A stretch of DNA of 64,000 bases, taken from the NCBI RefSeq assembly GCF_031458255.1, contig NZ_JAVDYC010000001.1, forward strand, positions 3,419,001 to 3,483,000. The letters are read 5' to 3'. Below the pieces are notes generated by a model. It worked only from the letters and a program-made list of their open reading frames with translations, was not told where the DNA came from and searched no databases. The DNA is from Catenuloplanes niger. GTDB lineage: Bacteria; Actinomycetota; Actinomycetes; Mycobacteriales; Micromonosporaceae. Made by a program: the position numbers and the translations under genes. Shown here piece after piece: positions 18,045-27,163 of the stretch (position 1 is the stretch's first letter; the number at the start of each line of letters is the position of its first letter).

Positions 18045-19414
18045 CCTCCGCCCACCTCACGGAGCGCACGTCGGCGGCGCGCCCCGGCCACGCGATCCCG
18101 AGTCGCCGGAGGACCGAGCAGGCCGGGTTCGATCTTCCCGCGTGGCCGGTCGCGGGTCTGTTGCTGCTCTATCCGCTGTGGTGGGCGCTCGGGCTGGGCG
18201 TGCTGATCTTCCCGATCCTGGCCGTGCCGATGGTGGTGCTGCTGATCCGCGGTGCCGCCCGCGGCCGCCCGGTCCGGATGCCACCGGGTTTCGCCTGGTG
18301 GCTGCTGTTTCTCACGGTCGTGGTGGTCAGCATCGGCGCGCTCGGCGCGGACCCGGCCGGCACGGTGCCGGAGCGGGCGGGCGCGCGGATCGTCGGCGTC
18401 GCGTTCCGGCTCGCGCAGTACGCGTCGCTGACCGTGCTGCTGGTCTACGCCGGCAATCTCACCGAGCGCGAGCTCCCCCGCCGCCGGCTGGTCGGGCTGC
18501 TCGGCTGGCTGTTCGTGGTGACCGTGGCCGGCGGGCTGCTGGGCGTGTTCGCCGGCCACTTCGCGTTCACGTCGCCGGTCGAGATGGTGCTGCCGGCCGG
18601 CGTCCGCAACAAGGGTTTCGTGCAGTCGATGGTGCACCCGTACGCCGCGCAGATCATGGACGTGGTCGGCGAGAGCCGCCCGCGCCCGGCCGCGCCGTGG
18701 GGCTACACGAACACCTGGGGCAACAACTTTTGCCTGCTAGTCGGATTTTTCGTAGTTTCTAGTGCCAAACACCGATTGCTCGCCGTGCTCTGCCTGCTGG
18801 TCGCGCTGGTCCCGGTGGTGGAGTCGCTCAACCGTGGACTGTGGATCGGGCTGGGCGTCTCCGTGCTCTACGTGGCGCTGCGGTCCGGCCGGATCGCGCT
18901 GCTGCTCGGCGTGCTCGCGGCCGGCGCGCTGCTGGTGCTGGTCGTCCTGGTCAGCCCGCTCGGCGGCACGGTCACCGCGCGGCTGGACAACGGCAAGTCG
19001 GACGGCGTCCGCTCGTTCCTGGTCGGGCGCGCGCTGGACGGCGTGGTCCACTCCCCGGTGATCGGCTACGGCTCCACCCGCACCACGATCGGCGGCCGCA
19101 ACTCGATCGCGGTCGGCGAGAGCTCCGGGTGCGAGCGGTGCGGCAACTTCACGGTCGGCGGCAACGGCCAGCTCTGGCAGCTGCTCTACGCGCACGGCCT
19201 GACCGGGACGATCGCCTACTTCGGCTTCTTCGTGCACGGGCTGTGGCGGTTCCGCCGCGACCGCAGCCCCACCGGCCTGGCCGCGAGCTGCGCGATCGTC
19301 GCGTCGTTCGTGGCCACGCTCTGGTACAACGCGCTGGTCACCCCTCTGGCGTTCCTGTTCCTCGCCTACGCGCTGCTGTGGCGGAACCAATCATCCGAGG
19401 GAGACCCCACGTGA
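18041..19414 (+). CDS. O-antigen ligase/polymerase-like membrane protein (Wzy/WaaL type)
   Basis: 457 residues from GTG 18041, overlapping the wzz-like stop (GTGA). About ten to twelve transmembrane helices are visible, with a large extracytoplasmic loop before residue 400 (SVIGYGST-like segment VIGYGSTRTTIGGRNSIAVG) and an SLNRGLWIGLG segment, as in the O-antigen ligase family. Such proteins polymerise lipid-linked repeat units or ligate glycans outside the membrane. Its place directly after the co-polymerase supports a polymerase role. A short AT-richer patch at 18720-18780 is visible within the gene. Confidence 0.82.
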   Translation: MTSAHLTERTSAARPGHAIPSRRRTEQAGFDLPAWPVAGLLLLYPLWWALGLGVLIFPILAVPMVVLLIRGAARGRPVRMPPGFAWWLLFLTVVVVSIGALGADPAGTVPERAGARIVGVAFRLAQYASLTVLLVYAGNLTERELPRRRLVGLLGWLFVVTVAGGLLGVFAGHFAFTSPVEMVLPAGVRNKGFVQSMVHPYAAQIMDVVGESRPRPAAPWGYTNTWGNNFCLLVGFFVVSSAKHRLLAVLCLLVALVPVVESLNRGLWIGLGVSVLYVALRSGRIALLLGVLAAGALLVLVVLVSPLGGTVTARLDNGKSDGVRSFLVGRALDGVVHSPVIGYGSTRTTIGGRNSIAVGESSGCERCGNFTVGGNGQLWQLLYAHGLTGTIAYFGFFVHGLWRFRRDRSPTGLAASCAIVASFVATLWYNALVTPLAFLFLAYALLWRNQSSEGDPT

Positions 19415-20637
19415 CGGTCAAAACCGCGCCGGTACGCCTGACGGCGGACGACGCCGCGCTGCGGGCACAGTACCTGGACGAGGTGCTGAGCGTGCTCTAC
19501 CCGCCGCCCATGTTCACCACGAACGGGCCGGGCTCGATCGAGTTCGTGGTGGTCCCCGACCGCGCCCGCGCCCGCCTGCTGGTCCCGGCCAGCCCCCGCC
19601 GGATCGCCGCCGCCGCGGTCCGCCGCTACGCCGAGCCGCAGTCCCGCGGCGCCAAGCTCAAGCGCGAGGCGGTGGTCGCGGCGCTGCAGACCGGCGCGGC
19701 CGGCCTGCTGATGCGCGACCGGGTCCGGATCGACGGGCCGCGCGACGCCTCGATCGACGCGTACCTGGAGCGCGTGCTCGGCAAGCGCACCGCGCTGAGC
19801 GTCCACATCGGGCCGGCGCGGGCCAACCGCAAGCCGGTCCTCCAGCTCATCGACGACGCGGGCACCACCTGCGGTTTCGTCAAGCTCGGCACCGGGCCGC
19901 TGACCCGCGAGCTGGTCGAGGCGGAGACGGCCGCGCTGCGGACGCTGGACGGCGCGCCGCTGCCGCACCTGACCGTGCCGCAGGTGCTGCACGCCGGGCG
20001 GTGGGGCGCGCACCAGGTGCTGATCCAGTCCGCGCTGCCGGTGTGGCGGCCGCGTGCGTCGCTGTCGCCGCGCCGGCTCGCCGCCGCGATGCGGGACGTG
20101 GCCGGCTGCCTCGGCTACACCTACGGCCCGCTCACCTCCAGCCCGTACTGGAAGAGCCTGACCGACCGGCTGGCCGAGGTGGCGGACCGGGAGGAGGGCG
20201 CGCAGCTCGGGCGCGCGGCCCGGCTGCTGGCGGACCGGGCCGGGCAGATCAGCCTGCGGTACGGCGCCTGGCACGGCGACTGGGCACCGTGGAACATGGC
20301 CGCGCTGGACGACACGGTCCTGCTCTGGGACTGGGAGCGGTTCACGCCCGGCGTGCCGGCCGGGTTCGACGCGATCCACCACGAGTTGCAGCGCCGCGTG
20401 CAGTCCGACCCGGACGCGACCGGCGCGCTGGAAGCGACCATGCAGCGCGCCGGTGAGCTGCTGCACCCGTTCGAGGTGGCGCCCGGCGCGCGCGAGCTGA
20501 CCGCGCTGCTCTACCTGGTCGACCTGGCCGTCCGCTACCTGATCGACCGGCAGGCCGAGGCCGGTGCGCGGCTCGGCGTCCTGGGCAGCTGGCTGCTGCC
20601 GGTTCTCATCCGTCGTGTGGAGGGCAATCGGAAATGA
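19411..20637 (+). CDS. Aminoglycoside-phosphotransferase-fold kinase, polysaccharide locus
   Basis: 408 residues from GTG 19411 (GAGGGAG upstream, 4-nt overlap with the previous gene). The C-terminal half has the APH/choline-kinase catalytic loop HGDWAPWN (His288, Asp290, Asn295) and the metal-binding Asp307 in LLWDWERF. The first 170 residues form an atypical N-lobe with no close family I recognise. APH-fold enzymes phosphorylate small hydroxylated molecules, sugars or lipids. In this operon a sugar or glycan phosphorylation is plausible but unproven. An antibiotic-resistance role is unlikely given the context. Confidence 0.75.
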   Translation: MTVKTAPVRLTADDAALRAQYLDEVLSVLYPPPMFTTNGPGSIEFVVVPDRARARLLVPASPRRIAAAAVRRYAEPQSRGAKLKREAVVAALQTGAAGLLMRDRVRIDGPRDASIDAYLERVLGKRTALSVHIGPARANRKPVLQLIDDAGTTCGFVKLGTGPLTRELVEAETAALRTLDGAPLPHLTVPQVLHAGRWGAHQVLIQSALPVWRPRASLSPRRLAAAMRDVAGCLGYTYGPLTSSPYWKSLTDRLAEVADREEGAQLGRAARLLADRAGQISLRYGAWHGDWAPWNMAALDDTVLLWDWERFTPGVPAGFDAIHHELQRRVQSDPDATGALEATMQRAGELLHPFEVAPGARELTALLYLVDLAVRYLIDRQAEAGARLGVLGSWLLPVLIRRVEGNRK

Positions 20638-21509
20638 TCACTTCGTCGCGGGTGCCGGGTGCGGTCAAGCACATCGTGCACCTCGGGTCCCGGTCGTACG
20701 GGCGGCTCACCGCGGGCTCGCGCATGCTGCCGTCATTCCTGATCGCGGGTGGGCAGCGGTGCGGGACCACGTCGCTCTACCGTGCGCTGGCCGCACATCC
20801 CGTGGTGCTCAAGGCGGTGCTGCACAAGGGCGTGCACTACTTCGACACGTCGTACGGCCGGGGGCTCGACTGGTACCGCGGGCACTTCCCCCGGCAGAGC
20901 ACCGGGCACCGGATCGGCGAGCGGCACGGCGCGCCGGCGCAGACGTTCGAGTCCAGCCCGTACTACCTCTACCACCCGCAGGCCGCGGCCCGGATCGCCC
21001 GGGACCTGCCGGACGTCCGGCTGATCGCGCTGGTCCGTGATCCGGTCGAGCGCGCGTACTCGCAGCACGCGCACGAGGTGGCGCGCGGCTTCGAGAAGGA
21101 GCCGTCGTTCGCGCGGGCGCTGGCGCTGGAACCGGCCCGGCTGCACCGGCAGGAGGAGCGGCTGGCCGCGGACCCGAACTACTACTCGTTCTCGCACCAG
21201 CACCACGCCTACCGGGCGCGTGGCGAGTACGCCCGCTACCTGGACATGGTCGCCGAGCACATCCCGCGCGAGCGGATCCTGGTGATCGAGAGCGAGCGGT
21301 TCTTCGCCGAGCCGGAGACGGTCTACGACCGGGTGCTCAACTTCCTGGAGCTGCCGCACCTGGCCCGGCCCGCGTTCGAGAAGCACAACGCGCGCCCGCG
21401 CGGCACCGCGATGGACGACGCCGTGCGCGCGGACCTGACCGCGCACTTCGCCCCGCACGACCGCGCGCTGACCGCCTGGCTCGGGCACACCCCGGTCTGG
21501 CGCGCCTGA
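20634..21509 (+). CDS. Sulfotransferase (PAPS-dependent type), first of two
   Basis: 291 residues; the ATG at 20634 overlaps the previous stop (ATGA). The 5'-phosphosulfate-binding loop is AGGQRCGTTSLYRAL (residues 38-52). The 3'-phosphate-binding motif is LVRDPVERAYSQHAHEV near 132-148. The region between holds FESSPYYLYHP, and a C-terminal LEIL-type segment reads RVLNFLELPHL. This is the Sulfotransfer_1 pattern of carbohydrate sulfotransferases. The donor is PAPS, and the acceptor is presumably a sugar of the polymer assembled by this locus. The APS-kinase fusion is four genes upstream. Confidence 0.9.
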   Translation: MITSSRVPGAVKHIVHLGSRSYGRLTAGSRMLPSFLIAGGQRCGTTSLYRALAAHPVVLKAVLHKGVHYFDTSYGRGLDWYRGHFPRQSTGHRIGERHGAPAQTFESSPYYLYHPQAAARIARDLPDVRLIALVRDPVERAYSQHAHEVARGFEKEPSFARALALEPARLHRQEERLAADPNYYSFSHQHHAYRARGEYARYLDMVAEHIPRERILVIESERFFAEPETVYDRVLNFLELPHLARPAFEKHNARPRGTAMDDAVRADLTAHFAPHDRALTAWLGHTPVWRA

Positions 21510-23137
21510 TGGGGGCGCCGACGCGCGCCCTGCCCCGCACCGTCGACCACTCCATCTGCGGCAGCGTTCCGGGCATGCTGTGCGCGCACGCGCCGGCACC
21601 GCCGAAGCCCACGCCGAACGTCGGCGGCGCCGCCCGGGGCGGCCTGGCGAACCTGATCGGCGTCGGCTTCACCGGGCTCACCGGCCTGGCCGTGACCTGG
21701 CTGGTCGCGCGCGGGCTGGGCACCGACCACGCGGGCGCGTTCTTCGCCGCGACCGCGCTGTTCGCGCTGGCCACCGGCCTGGCCCGGCTCGGCACGCAGA
21801 CCTCGCTGGTCTACTGGCCGGCCCGGCTGCGCGCCCGGGGCAACGCGAACCTGCTCGGCGAGTGCCTGCGCACCGGGCTGACGCCGGTCGGCGCGGTCGC
21901 GCTGGTGATGGCCGCGCTGCTGTGGGCGGGCGCGCCCACGCTGGCCGGGCTGACCGCGCCGGACGCCGCCCCCGGTGTGGTGGCCGACCACGCCGGGCAG
22001 CTGCGCATGCTGGCGGTGTTCCTGCCGCTGGCCGCGATCGCGGACGCGGTGCTCACCGCGACCCGCGGATACCGCATGCTCCGGCCCACGATCATGCTGG
22101 AGCGCATCGTCCGGCCCGGCCTGCAGCTGGCCGGCATCGGCGGGCTCGCGCTGGCCGCGGCCTGGGTCGCGCTGTCACCGCACTGGTACGCGCTGGCCTG
22201 GGCCGGCCCGTACCTGCCGGTCGCGCTGCTCGGCGCGTACGCGCTGCGCCGCGTCTACCTGTCCGGCCCGGCGCCGGCGGAGGCGCCGACCTCGCGCGCC
22301 CGCCGGCTGCTGCGCCGGCGCTTCTGGCGTTTCACCGGCCCGCGCGCGGTCGCCAGCGTCGCCCAGCTCGCGCTGCAGCGCCTGGACGTGCTGCTGGTCG
22401 CCGCGTTCGGCGGGCTGGCCGCGGCCGCGCTCTACGCGGTGGCCGGGCGGTTCGTGGTGCTCGGCCAGTTCGCCAACCAGGGCATCGGGCAGGCGGTGCA
22501 GCCCCGGCTGGCGGAGGCGCTGGCCACCGGCGACCGGGACCGGGCGAACGCGCTCTACCAGGCCGCGACCGGCTGGCTGGTGCTCGCGGCCTGGCCGCTC
22601 TACCTGCTGGTGATCACGTTCGCGCCGGTCTACCTGGGCGCGTTCGGCGCGGACTACCGCGACGGCGGCGCGATCGTGGTGGTGCTGGGCAGCGCGATGC
22701 TCTTCTCCACCGGCTGCGGCATGGTGGACTCGGTGCTGACCATGGCCGGGCGCACCACCTGGAACCTGTGGAACGTGCTGCTCGCGCTGGTCGTGACGGT
22801 CGCGCTGGACCTGTTGCTGATCCCGTCGATGGGCGCGCTGGGCGCGGCGATCGGGCTCGCGGTGGCCGTGCTGATCAACAACCTGGTGCCGTTGCTGCAG
22901 GTCGGTCTGGTGCTGGGGCTGCACCCGTTCGGCCGGGGCACGATGGCGGCGGGCGCGCTCGCGCTCGGATGTTTCGGTGGCGTGGCCGCGCTGGCGGTGC
23001 GGACGCTCGGCCCCACGCTGCCGGGCCTGCTGGCCGCGCTCGCCGGCGGCGGCGCGCTCTACGCGCTCGGCATCCTCCGGCTGCGGGCGCTGCTCGCCCT
23101 CGACGACTTCATCCGGCTCCGCGGGTCCCGTCCCTGA
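21509..23137 (+). CDS. Wzx-like polysaccharide flippase (MOP superfamily)
   Basis: 542 residues; the ATG shares one base with the previous stop. After a 45-residue hydrophilic N-terminus there are about fourteen hydrophobic segments, starting near GGLANLIGVGFTGLTGLAV, with the repeated GLGTDHAGAFFAATALFALA pattern of oligosaccharide flippases. It should move lipid-linked repeat units across the membrane for the polymerase at 18041. The start could also be one of several later Met/Val codons, since the first 45 residues look non-membrane. Confidence 0.85.
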   Translation: MGAPTRALPRTVDHSICGSVPGMLCAHAPAPPKPTPNVGGAARGGLANLIGVGFTGLTGLAVTWLVARGLGTDHAGAFFAATALFALATGLARLGTQTSLVYWPARLRARGNANLLGECLRTGLTPVGAVALVMAALLWAGAPTLAGLTAPDAAPGVVADHAGQLRMLAVFLPLAAIADAVLTATRGYRMLRPTIMLERIVRPGLQLAGIGGLALAAAWVALSPHWYALAWAGPYLPVALLGAYALRRVYLSGPAPAEAPTSRARRLLRRRFWRFTGPRAVASVAQLALQRLDVLLVAAFGGLAAAALYAVAGRFVVLGQFANQGIGQAVQPRLAEALATGDRDRANALYQAATGWLVLAAWPLYLLVITFAPVYLGAFGADYRDGGAIVVVLGSAMLFSTGCGMVDSVLTMAGRTTWNLWNVLLALVVTVALDLLLIPSMGALGAAIGLAVAVLINNLVPLLQVGLVLGLHPFGRGTMAAGALALGCFGGVAALAVRTLGPTLPGLLAALAGGGALYALGILRLRALLALDDFIRLRGSRP

Positions 23138-23172
23138 TCCCGACGCGGCACACATCAACAGGAGGATTTCTC

Positions 23173-23913
23173 GTGACACATTATGCCTCGGTGTTCCAGA
23201 ACCCGGACGCGGTCGAGAAGTACGAGACCGTCACGTACGCGCCGGACAGCTACGGCTCAGCGATCAACGAGCGGCAGCGCGCGTACCTCCGGGATCTGAT
23301 CAAGCGATCGTTCCCGGTGCGGCGCCCGGTGCAGCACGACTTCGCCTGCGGGACCGGCCGGGCGATCCGGCTGCTGCACGGCGCGGTGCGCGGCGCACAC
23401 GGCTACGACACGTCCGCGGAGATGCTGGCGAAGGCGGCCGAGGTGGGCACGGCCGCGCGACTGCACCGGATCGCGGAGGACGGCCCGGTCCCGGCGCCCG
23501 CGCACGAGGAGGGCCCGGTGCTGGTCACGTCGTTCCGGCTGCTGCTCAACGTGGACGAGTCGGTCCGGGACCGGCTGGTCGGCTTCGCCGCGCAGGCGCT
23601 GCCGGACCGGGAGTCCGGACTGCTGGTGGTGGAGAACCACGGCAACCGGCACTCGCTGCGGCACCTGGCCGCGCGCCGCCGGTCCGGCCGGCGCTGGTTC
23701 GCGGAGCTGTCCCACGCCGAGGTCGGCGCGCTGCTCGCCGGCCACGGCTTCGAGATCGTGGAGCGACGCGGTTTCAGCATGTTCCCGCAGTCGGTCTACG
23801 CGAAGCGCTGGGCCCGCCCGGCCGCGCGGCTGGTGGACCGGATCGCCGCACGCATCCCGCTGCTGTCCGCGGTGGCGGTGAACGTGCTCTACGTGGCCCG
23901 GCGGCACACGTGA
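23173..23913 (+). CDS. SAM-dependent methyltransferase (class I)
   Basis: 246 residues from GTG 23173, with an excellent Shine-Dalgarno AGGAGG at 23160-23165. Motif I is DFACGTGRA (56-64), followed by an acidic residue in GYDTSAEMLAKA. It resembles small-molecule or sugar O-methyltransferases; a methyl cap on the glycan or precursor is plausible. A hydrophobic C-terminus (LLSAVAVNVLYVARR) may contact the membrane. The next gene overlaps its stop by four bases. Confidence 0.85.
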   Translation: MTHYASVFQNPDAVEKYETVTYAPDSYGSAINERQRAYLRDLIKRSFPVRRPVQHDFACGTGRAIRLLHGAVRGAHGYDTSAEMLAKAAEVGTAARLHRIAEDGPVPAPAHEEGPVLVTSFRLLLNVDESVRDRLVGFAAQALPDRESGLLVVENHGNRHSLRHLAARRRSGRRWFAELSHAEVGALLAGHGFEIVERRGFSMFPQSVYAKRWARPAARLVDRIAARIPLLSAVAVNVLYVARRHT

Positions 23914-24941
23914 CCCGCGGGTGGCTCCCGGCGCTGGCGCTGGTGACGTCGCTGGCCGTCGCCGGGTGCACCGGCGGTGACCCGTCGCCCGCGCCACCGC
24001 CGCCACCGGACCTTGACGCGCCGCCACCGGCCATCGCGGTGCACCCCGGCCCGTACGACGCCGGCCCGATCTCCGTGCCCGCCTCCGGCGCCTACCTGGG
24101 CGCGTGGGTGAAGCCGGCCGTGATCAGCCAGCCGGGGCGCCTGGCGGCGATCGACGGCCTGGAGACGCGGCTCGGGCGGGACCTGGACATCGTGCACACC
24201 TACCGCAAGTGGGACGAGAAGTTCGGCACCGAGTCCGACCTGGAGTTCCTGGACGACGGCGCCACGCTGTTGTTCAGCTGGGCGTCCGGTGATACCCGGT
24301 CGATCACGTCCGGCGAGCACGACGAGCTCATCCGCGCGCAGGCCCGGCGGGTCGCCGAGGTGGGGCGGCCGGTGCTGATGCGGTTCCGCTGGGAGATGGA
24401 CCGGCCGAACCTGCGCCCCTCCATGTGGTCCGGCGCGGACTACGTGGCGGCCTGGCGGCACGTGCGGCGGATCTTCGACGCGGAGCGGGCCCGGAACGCG
24501 TCCTGGGTGTGGTGCCCGACCTCGGAGGGCTTCGAGAACGGCGAGGCGCCCGCGTTCTACCCCGGCGACGACGTGGTGGACTGGACCTGCGTGGACGTCT
24601 ACGCGGGTGAGGACTTCCGCTCGCTCGGCGACCTGCTCACGCCGTTCCTGCGCTGGGCCGCCGAGCGGCCGAAACCCATCCTGATCGGTGAGTACGGCGT
24701 GGCCGCGGCCTGGGGCTCGGAGCGCCGCGCCGCCTGGCTGCGCGACGCGACCCGCCTGTTCAAGGCGAACCCGCAGATCAAGGGCGTCTGCTACTTCGAC
24801 TCCAACCCGGACGGCAACCCGCCGGACAAGCAGTTCCAGATCTCCGGGGACGCGCCGGCGTTCGCCGCGTTCACCGAGCTGACCCGCGATCCCTGGTTCA
24901 ACCAGCCGGCCGGCCCCCGGAAGGCAGGATCAAGGGCGTAG
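23910..24941 (+). CDS. GH26-like lipoprotein glycoside hydrolase
   Basis: 343 residues from GTG 23910 (4-nt overlap). Lipobox VAGC has Cys20, followed by a Pro-rich linker (about 28-43). The catalytic-type domain has the candidate acid/base Glu162 in LMRFRWEMDRPNL and the nucleophile Glu261 in ILIGEYGVA, with YPGDDVVDWTCVDVY between. The latter is strongly reminiscent of the GH26-like protein at 13194-14384. It probably trims or remodels the exported polysaccharide at the cell surface. It is the last gene of the operon beginning at 16281. Confidence 0.8.
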   Translation: MTRGWLPALALVTSLAVAGCTGGDPSPAPPPPPDLDAPPPAIAVHPGPYDAGPISVPASGAYLGAWVKPAVISQPGRLAAIDGLETRLGRDLDIVHTYRKWDEKFGTESDLEFLDDGATLLFSWASGDTRSITSGEHDELIRAQARRVAEVGRPVLMRFRWEMDRPNLRPSMWSGADYVAAWRHVRRIFDAERARNASWVWCPTSEGFENGEAPAFYPGDDVVDWTCVDVYAGEDFRSLGDLLTPFLRWAAERPKPILIGEYGVAAAWGSERRAAWLRDATRLFKANPQIKGVCYFDSNPDGNPPDKQFQISGDAPAFAAFTELTRDPWFNQPAGPRKAGSRA

Positions 24942-24959
24942 AGACGGATTTCCCTCGTA

Positions 24960-24988
24960 CGGCCCGCATGCTCCCGCGGCCACCGGTC
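24960..24988 (-). repeat. Dispersed intergenic repeat, partial copy C
   Basis: A 29-bp core matches copy B (35272-35346, reverse complement) at all but about two positions by eye. It lies 18 nt after the GH26-like lipoprotein stop. The flanks are diverged. Confidence 0.55.
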
Positions 24989-25159
24989 CGAGCCAGTCAC
25001 CCATGTGGAACCCGACGAAGCCAGCGCTCGGCCGGTGCGAACCCCACCGCCGGCGAGTCGGCGGCCACGCGCAGAAGCGGCTGCCCGTTCCCGCCCGCAC
25101 GGGCAGCCCTCACGCGAGACCGGCTGCGGTAGATCCCCCGCGGTGCGGAAGCGCCAATG

Positions 25160-25228
25160 GATCATTGACGGATGCGAAAGAGAGGTCATCATCGGTATTC
25201 GATCTACCTTTTGCATCGGTCAATGATC
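25160..25228 (+). repeat. Covarying hairpin element, copy 1
   Basis: Arms at 25160-25175 and 25213-25228 pair at 15 of 16 positions around a 37-nt loop (25176-25212). The loop matches the 37-nt loop of the hairpin at 43635-43717 at 30 of 37 positions, in the same orientation. The stems differ, but pairing is retained. Confidence 0.8.
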
Positions 25229-25389
25229 GTCCAGGCGGCACGGGGTGCGGAGAGCGCCGCAGGCACGCACGCGTCACGTCGGCAACATGGCGCACTGGCG
25301 TTCATGTAGCGAAATTTCGGGCGTGGAACGCCCGTCAGACGCCTGTTCGGTCTCGGCGGCCGCTGCCGCCGTCGACAGTGGTGCGCCGG

Positions 25390-26154
25390 TCAACGGACCC
25401 GGCCGACCATGGCGCCGAGCAGCAGGCGCATGGCGTAGGGCGCGTCGTGGCCGAGGTAGCGGCGGGCCATCCGGCGTGGCTCGCCGGCCAGCCGGTGCAC
25501 CCATTCCAGGCCCGTCCGCTGCATCCAGGCCGGGGCGCGGCGCGCGTCACCGGCCACGAAGTTGATCGCGGCGCCGCAGCCGAGGAACCAGGTGAACGGC
25601 AGGTAGTCCGCGAGTGCGGAGATCACCCACTCCTGCTTGGGGAAGCCGAGGCCGACGTAGACCAGGTCCGGCTTCGCCTCGACCACCTCGCGGCAGACCG
25701 CCTCCAGTTCCGCGGGGCGGCGCTCGAAGCCGTACGCCGGGCTCAGGCACCCGGCGATGCGCAGCCCGGGGCAGGCCACGGCGAGCCTGGACGCGGCGCG
25801 CTCGGCACCGTTCGCGCCCTCGTCCGGTTCGCCGCCGATCAGGAACACGGACCGGCCGTCGTCCGCGACGCCGGCGGAGAGCGACCAGATCAGGCTGGAC
25901 CCGGCGACCCGCTCCGGCACCGGCGTGCGGGCCAGCCGGCTCGCCCAGACCAGCGGCATGCCGTCGGCCACCACCAGGTCCGCGCCGCAGAGCAGGTCGC
26001 GGACGGCCGCGGAGTCGCGGGCCTGGCGCAGGATGTCGACGTTCGGCGTGACGATCCGGCCGCCCTCGCCGCGTTCGAGCGCGCGCCGGACGTGCCCGAC
26101 CACCTGCGACTCGGTCACCGGGTCGAACCCTGTCCCGTCAAGGACGACGCGCAC
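25390..26154 (-). CDS. WecG/TagA/CpsF-family glycosyltransferase
   Basis: 254 residues from GTG 26154, chosen because GGGGGAG lies just upstream; a GTG at 26181 would add nine residues. Family hallmarks are IVTPNVDILRQA (34-45), VVADGMPLVWASRL (61-74), FLIGG and VYVGLGFPKQEWVI. These enzymes add the second sugar (ManNAc-type in known members) to an undecaprenyl-linked acceptor in surface-glycan pathways. It is transcribed away from the second sulfotransferase, with about 55 bp between them. No initiating sugar-phosphate transferase is present in the window. Confidence 0.92.
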   Translation of the reverse strand: MRVVLDGTGFDPVTESQVVGHVRRALERGEGGRIVTPNVDILRQARDSAAVRDLLCGADLVVADGMPLVWASRLARTPVPERVAGSSLIWSLSAGVADDGRSVFLIGGEPDEGANGAERAASRLAVACPGLRIAGCLSPAYGFERRPAELEAVCREVVEAKPDLVYVGLGFPKQEWVISALADYLPFTWFLGCGAAINFVAGDARRAPAWMQRTGLEWVHRLAGEPRRMARRYLGHDAPYAMRLLLGAMVGRVR

Positions 26155-26209
26155 CGCAAGCACTCCCCCACGCTCGATCACTCGTTACTTAACGAAACGA
26201 CCGAAAGTG

Positions 26210-27163
26210 GTGAAAGTGGCACGGGTAGTCTTTCTCGGTGGTTTAGGGCGAAGTGGGACAACTCTCGTAGAACGTCTCCTTGGCGAGCTGCCGGGGGTCT
26301 GCGCGCTCGGTGAGGTGGTGCACCTCTGGCAGCGCGACCTGCGCGACGACGAACGCTGCGGCTGCGGTGCCCGGTTCTCCGAGTGCGCGTTCTGGCGCGC
26401 GATCGGCGAGGCCGCGTTCAACGGCTGGCAGAACGTGGACGTGGACCGGATTCTCGCGCTGCGCGCCACGGTGGAACGCACCCGGTTCATCCCGCGCCTG
26501 GCCGCACGCACGCTGCCGCGGGCGCTGCAGGACGCCGTGCTGGAGTACGCCGCGTTCTACACCTCGGTCTACGAGGCGGCGGCGCTGACCGCGGGCGCGG
26601 AGGTGGTCGTCGACTCGTCCAAGCACAGCGCGCTCGCGCACTGCCTGCGCTGGTCGCCCGCGCTGGACCTGCGCGTGGTGCACGTGGTCCGGGACCCGCG
26701 CGGCGTCGCGTACTCCTGGACGAAGTCGGTCACCCGGCCGGAGACCGACGGCACCGAGGAGATGACGCGCTACTCGGCCGGGCGCTCGGCACTGCTGTGG
26801 ACCGGGCACAACGCGGCGTTCGGGCTGCTCGCCCGCCGGGGCGTGCCCACGCTCCGGCTGCGGTACGAGCAGCTGCTCGCCGACCCGCGCGCGGAGCTGG
26901 TCAGGATCGCCCGGCACGCCGGGCTGCCGCTGCGCGACGAGGACCTGGCCTTCCTCAGCTCCGACGGCCGCGCGGCCGAGCTGCGCACCGGGCACAGCGC
27001 GGCCGGCAACCCGATGCGGTTCACGGTCGGCCGGGTGCCGCTGCGCCGGGACGACGCATGGCGCCAGGCCCTTCCCCCGCGGCAGCGCGCGCTGGTCGGC
27101 GCCGTGTGCGCGCCGATGCTGCGCGCCTACGGCTACGCAACCCCAGAGAAGGAGATCTCGTGA
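26210..27163 (+). CDS. Sulfotransferase, second of two
   Basis: About 317 residues; GTG codons at 26207, 26210 and 26216 are all possible and none has a clear Shine-Dalgarno. The 5'-PSB motif FLGGLGRSGTTLVERLL starts at about residue 8, VVVDSSKHSA lies near 135, and the 3'-phosphate motif VVHVVRDPRGVAYSWTKSV near 155. A Cys pair lies in RCGCGARFSECAFW. It belongs to a different sulfotransferase subgroup from the one at 20634, so the two probably sulfate different positions or acceptors. The following GT2 gene overlaps its stop by 4 nt. Confidence 0.9.
   Translation: MKVARVVFLGGLGRSGTTLVERLLGELPGVCALGEVVHLWQRDLRDDERCGCGARFSECAFWRAIGEAAFNGWQNVDVDRILALRATVERTRFIPRLAARTLPRALQDAVLEYAAFYTSVYEAAALTAGAEVVVDSSKHSALAHCLRWSPALDLRVVHVVRDPRGVAYSWTKSVTRPETDGTEEMTRYSAGRSALLWTGHNAAFGLLARRGVPTLRLRYEQLLADPRAELVRIARHAGLPLRDEDLAFLSSDGRAAELRTGHSAAGNPMRFTVGRVPLRRDDAWRQALPPRQRALVGAVCAPMLRAYGYATPEKEIS

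Larger units (their letters stand above)
24942..25389. other. Gene-free spacer with repeat and structured element
   Basis: No supported gene. It contains a partial dispersed repeat (24960-24988), a long hairpin with a conserved loop (25160-25228), a CGAAATTTCG palindrome (25310-25319) and a small hairpin (25318-25334). The palindrome's neighbourhood resembles that upstream of the related hairpin at 43.6 kb. Confidence 0.6.

Noticed and set aside
19411-20637. Aminoglycoside resistance phosphotransferase
   Set aside because: Catalytic loop is APH-like, but the N-terminal half is unlike known resistance enzymes and the gene is translationally coupled within a polysaccharide operon.
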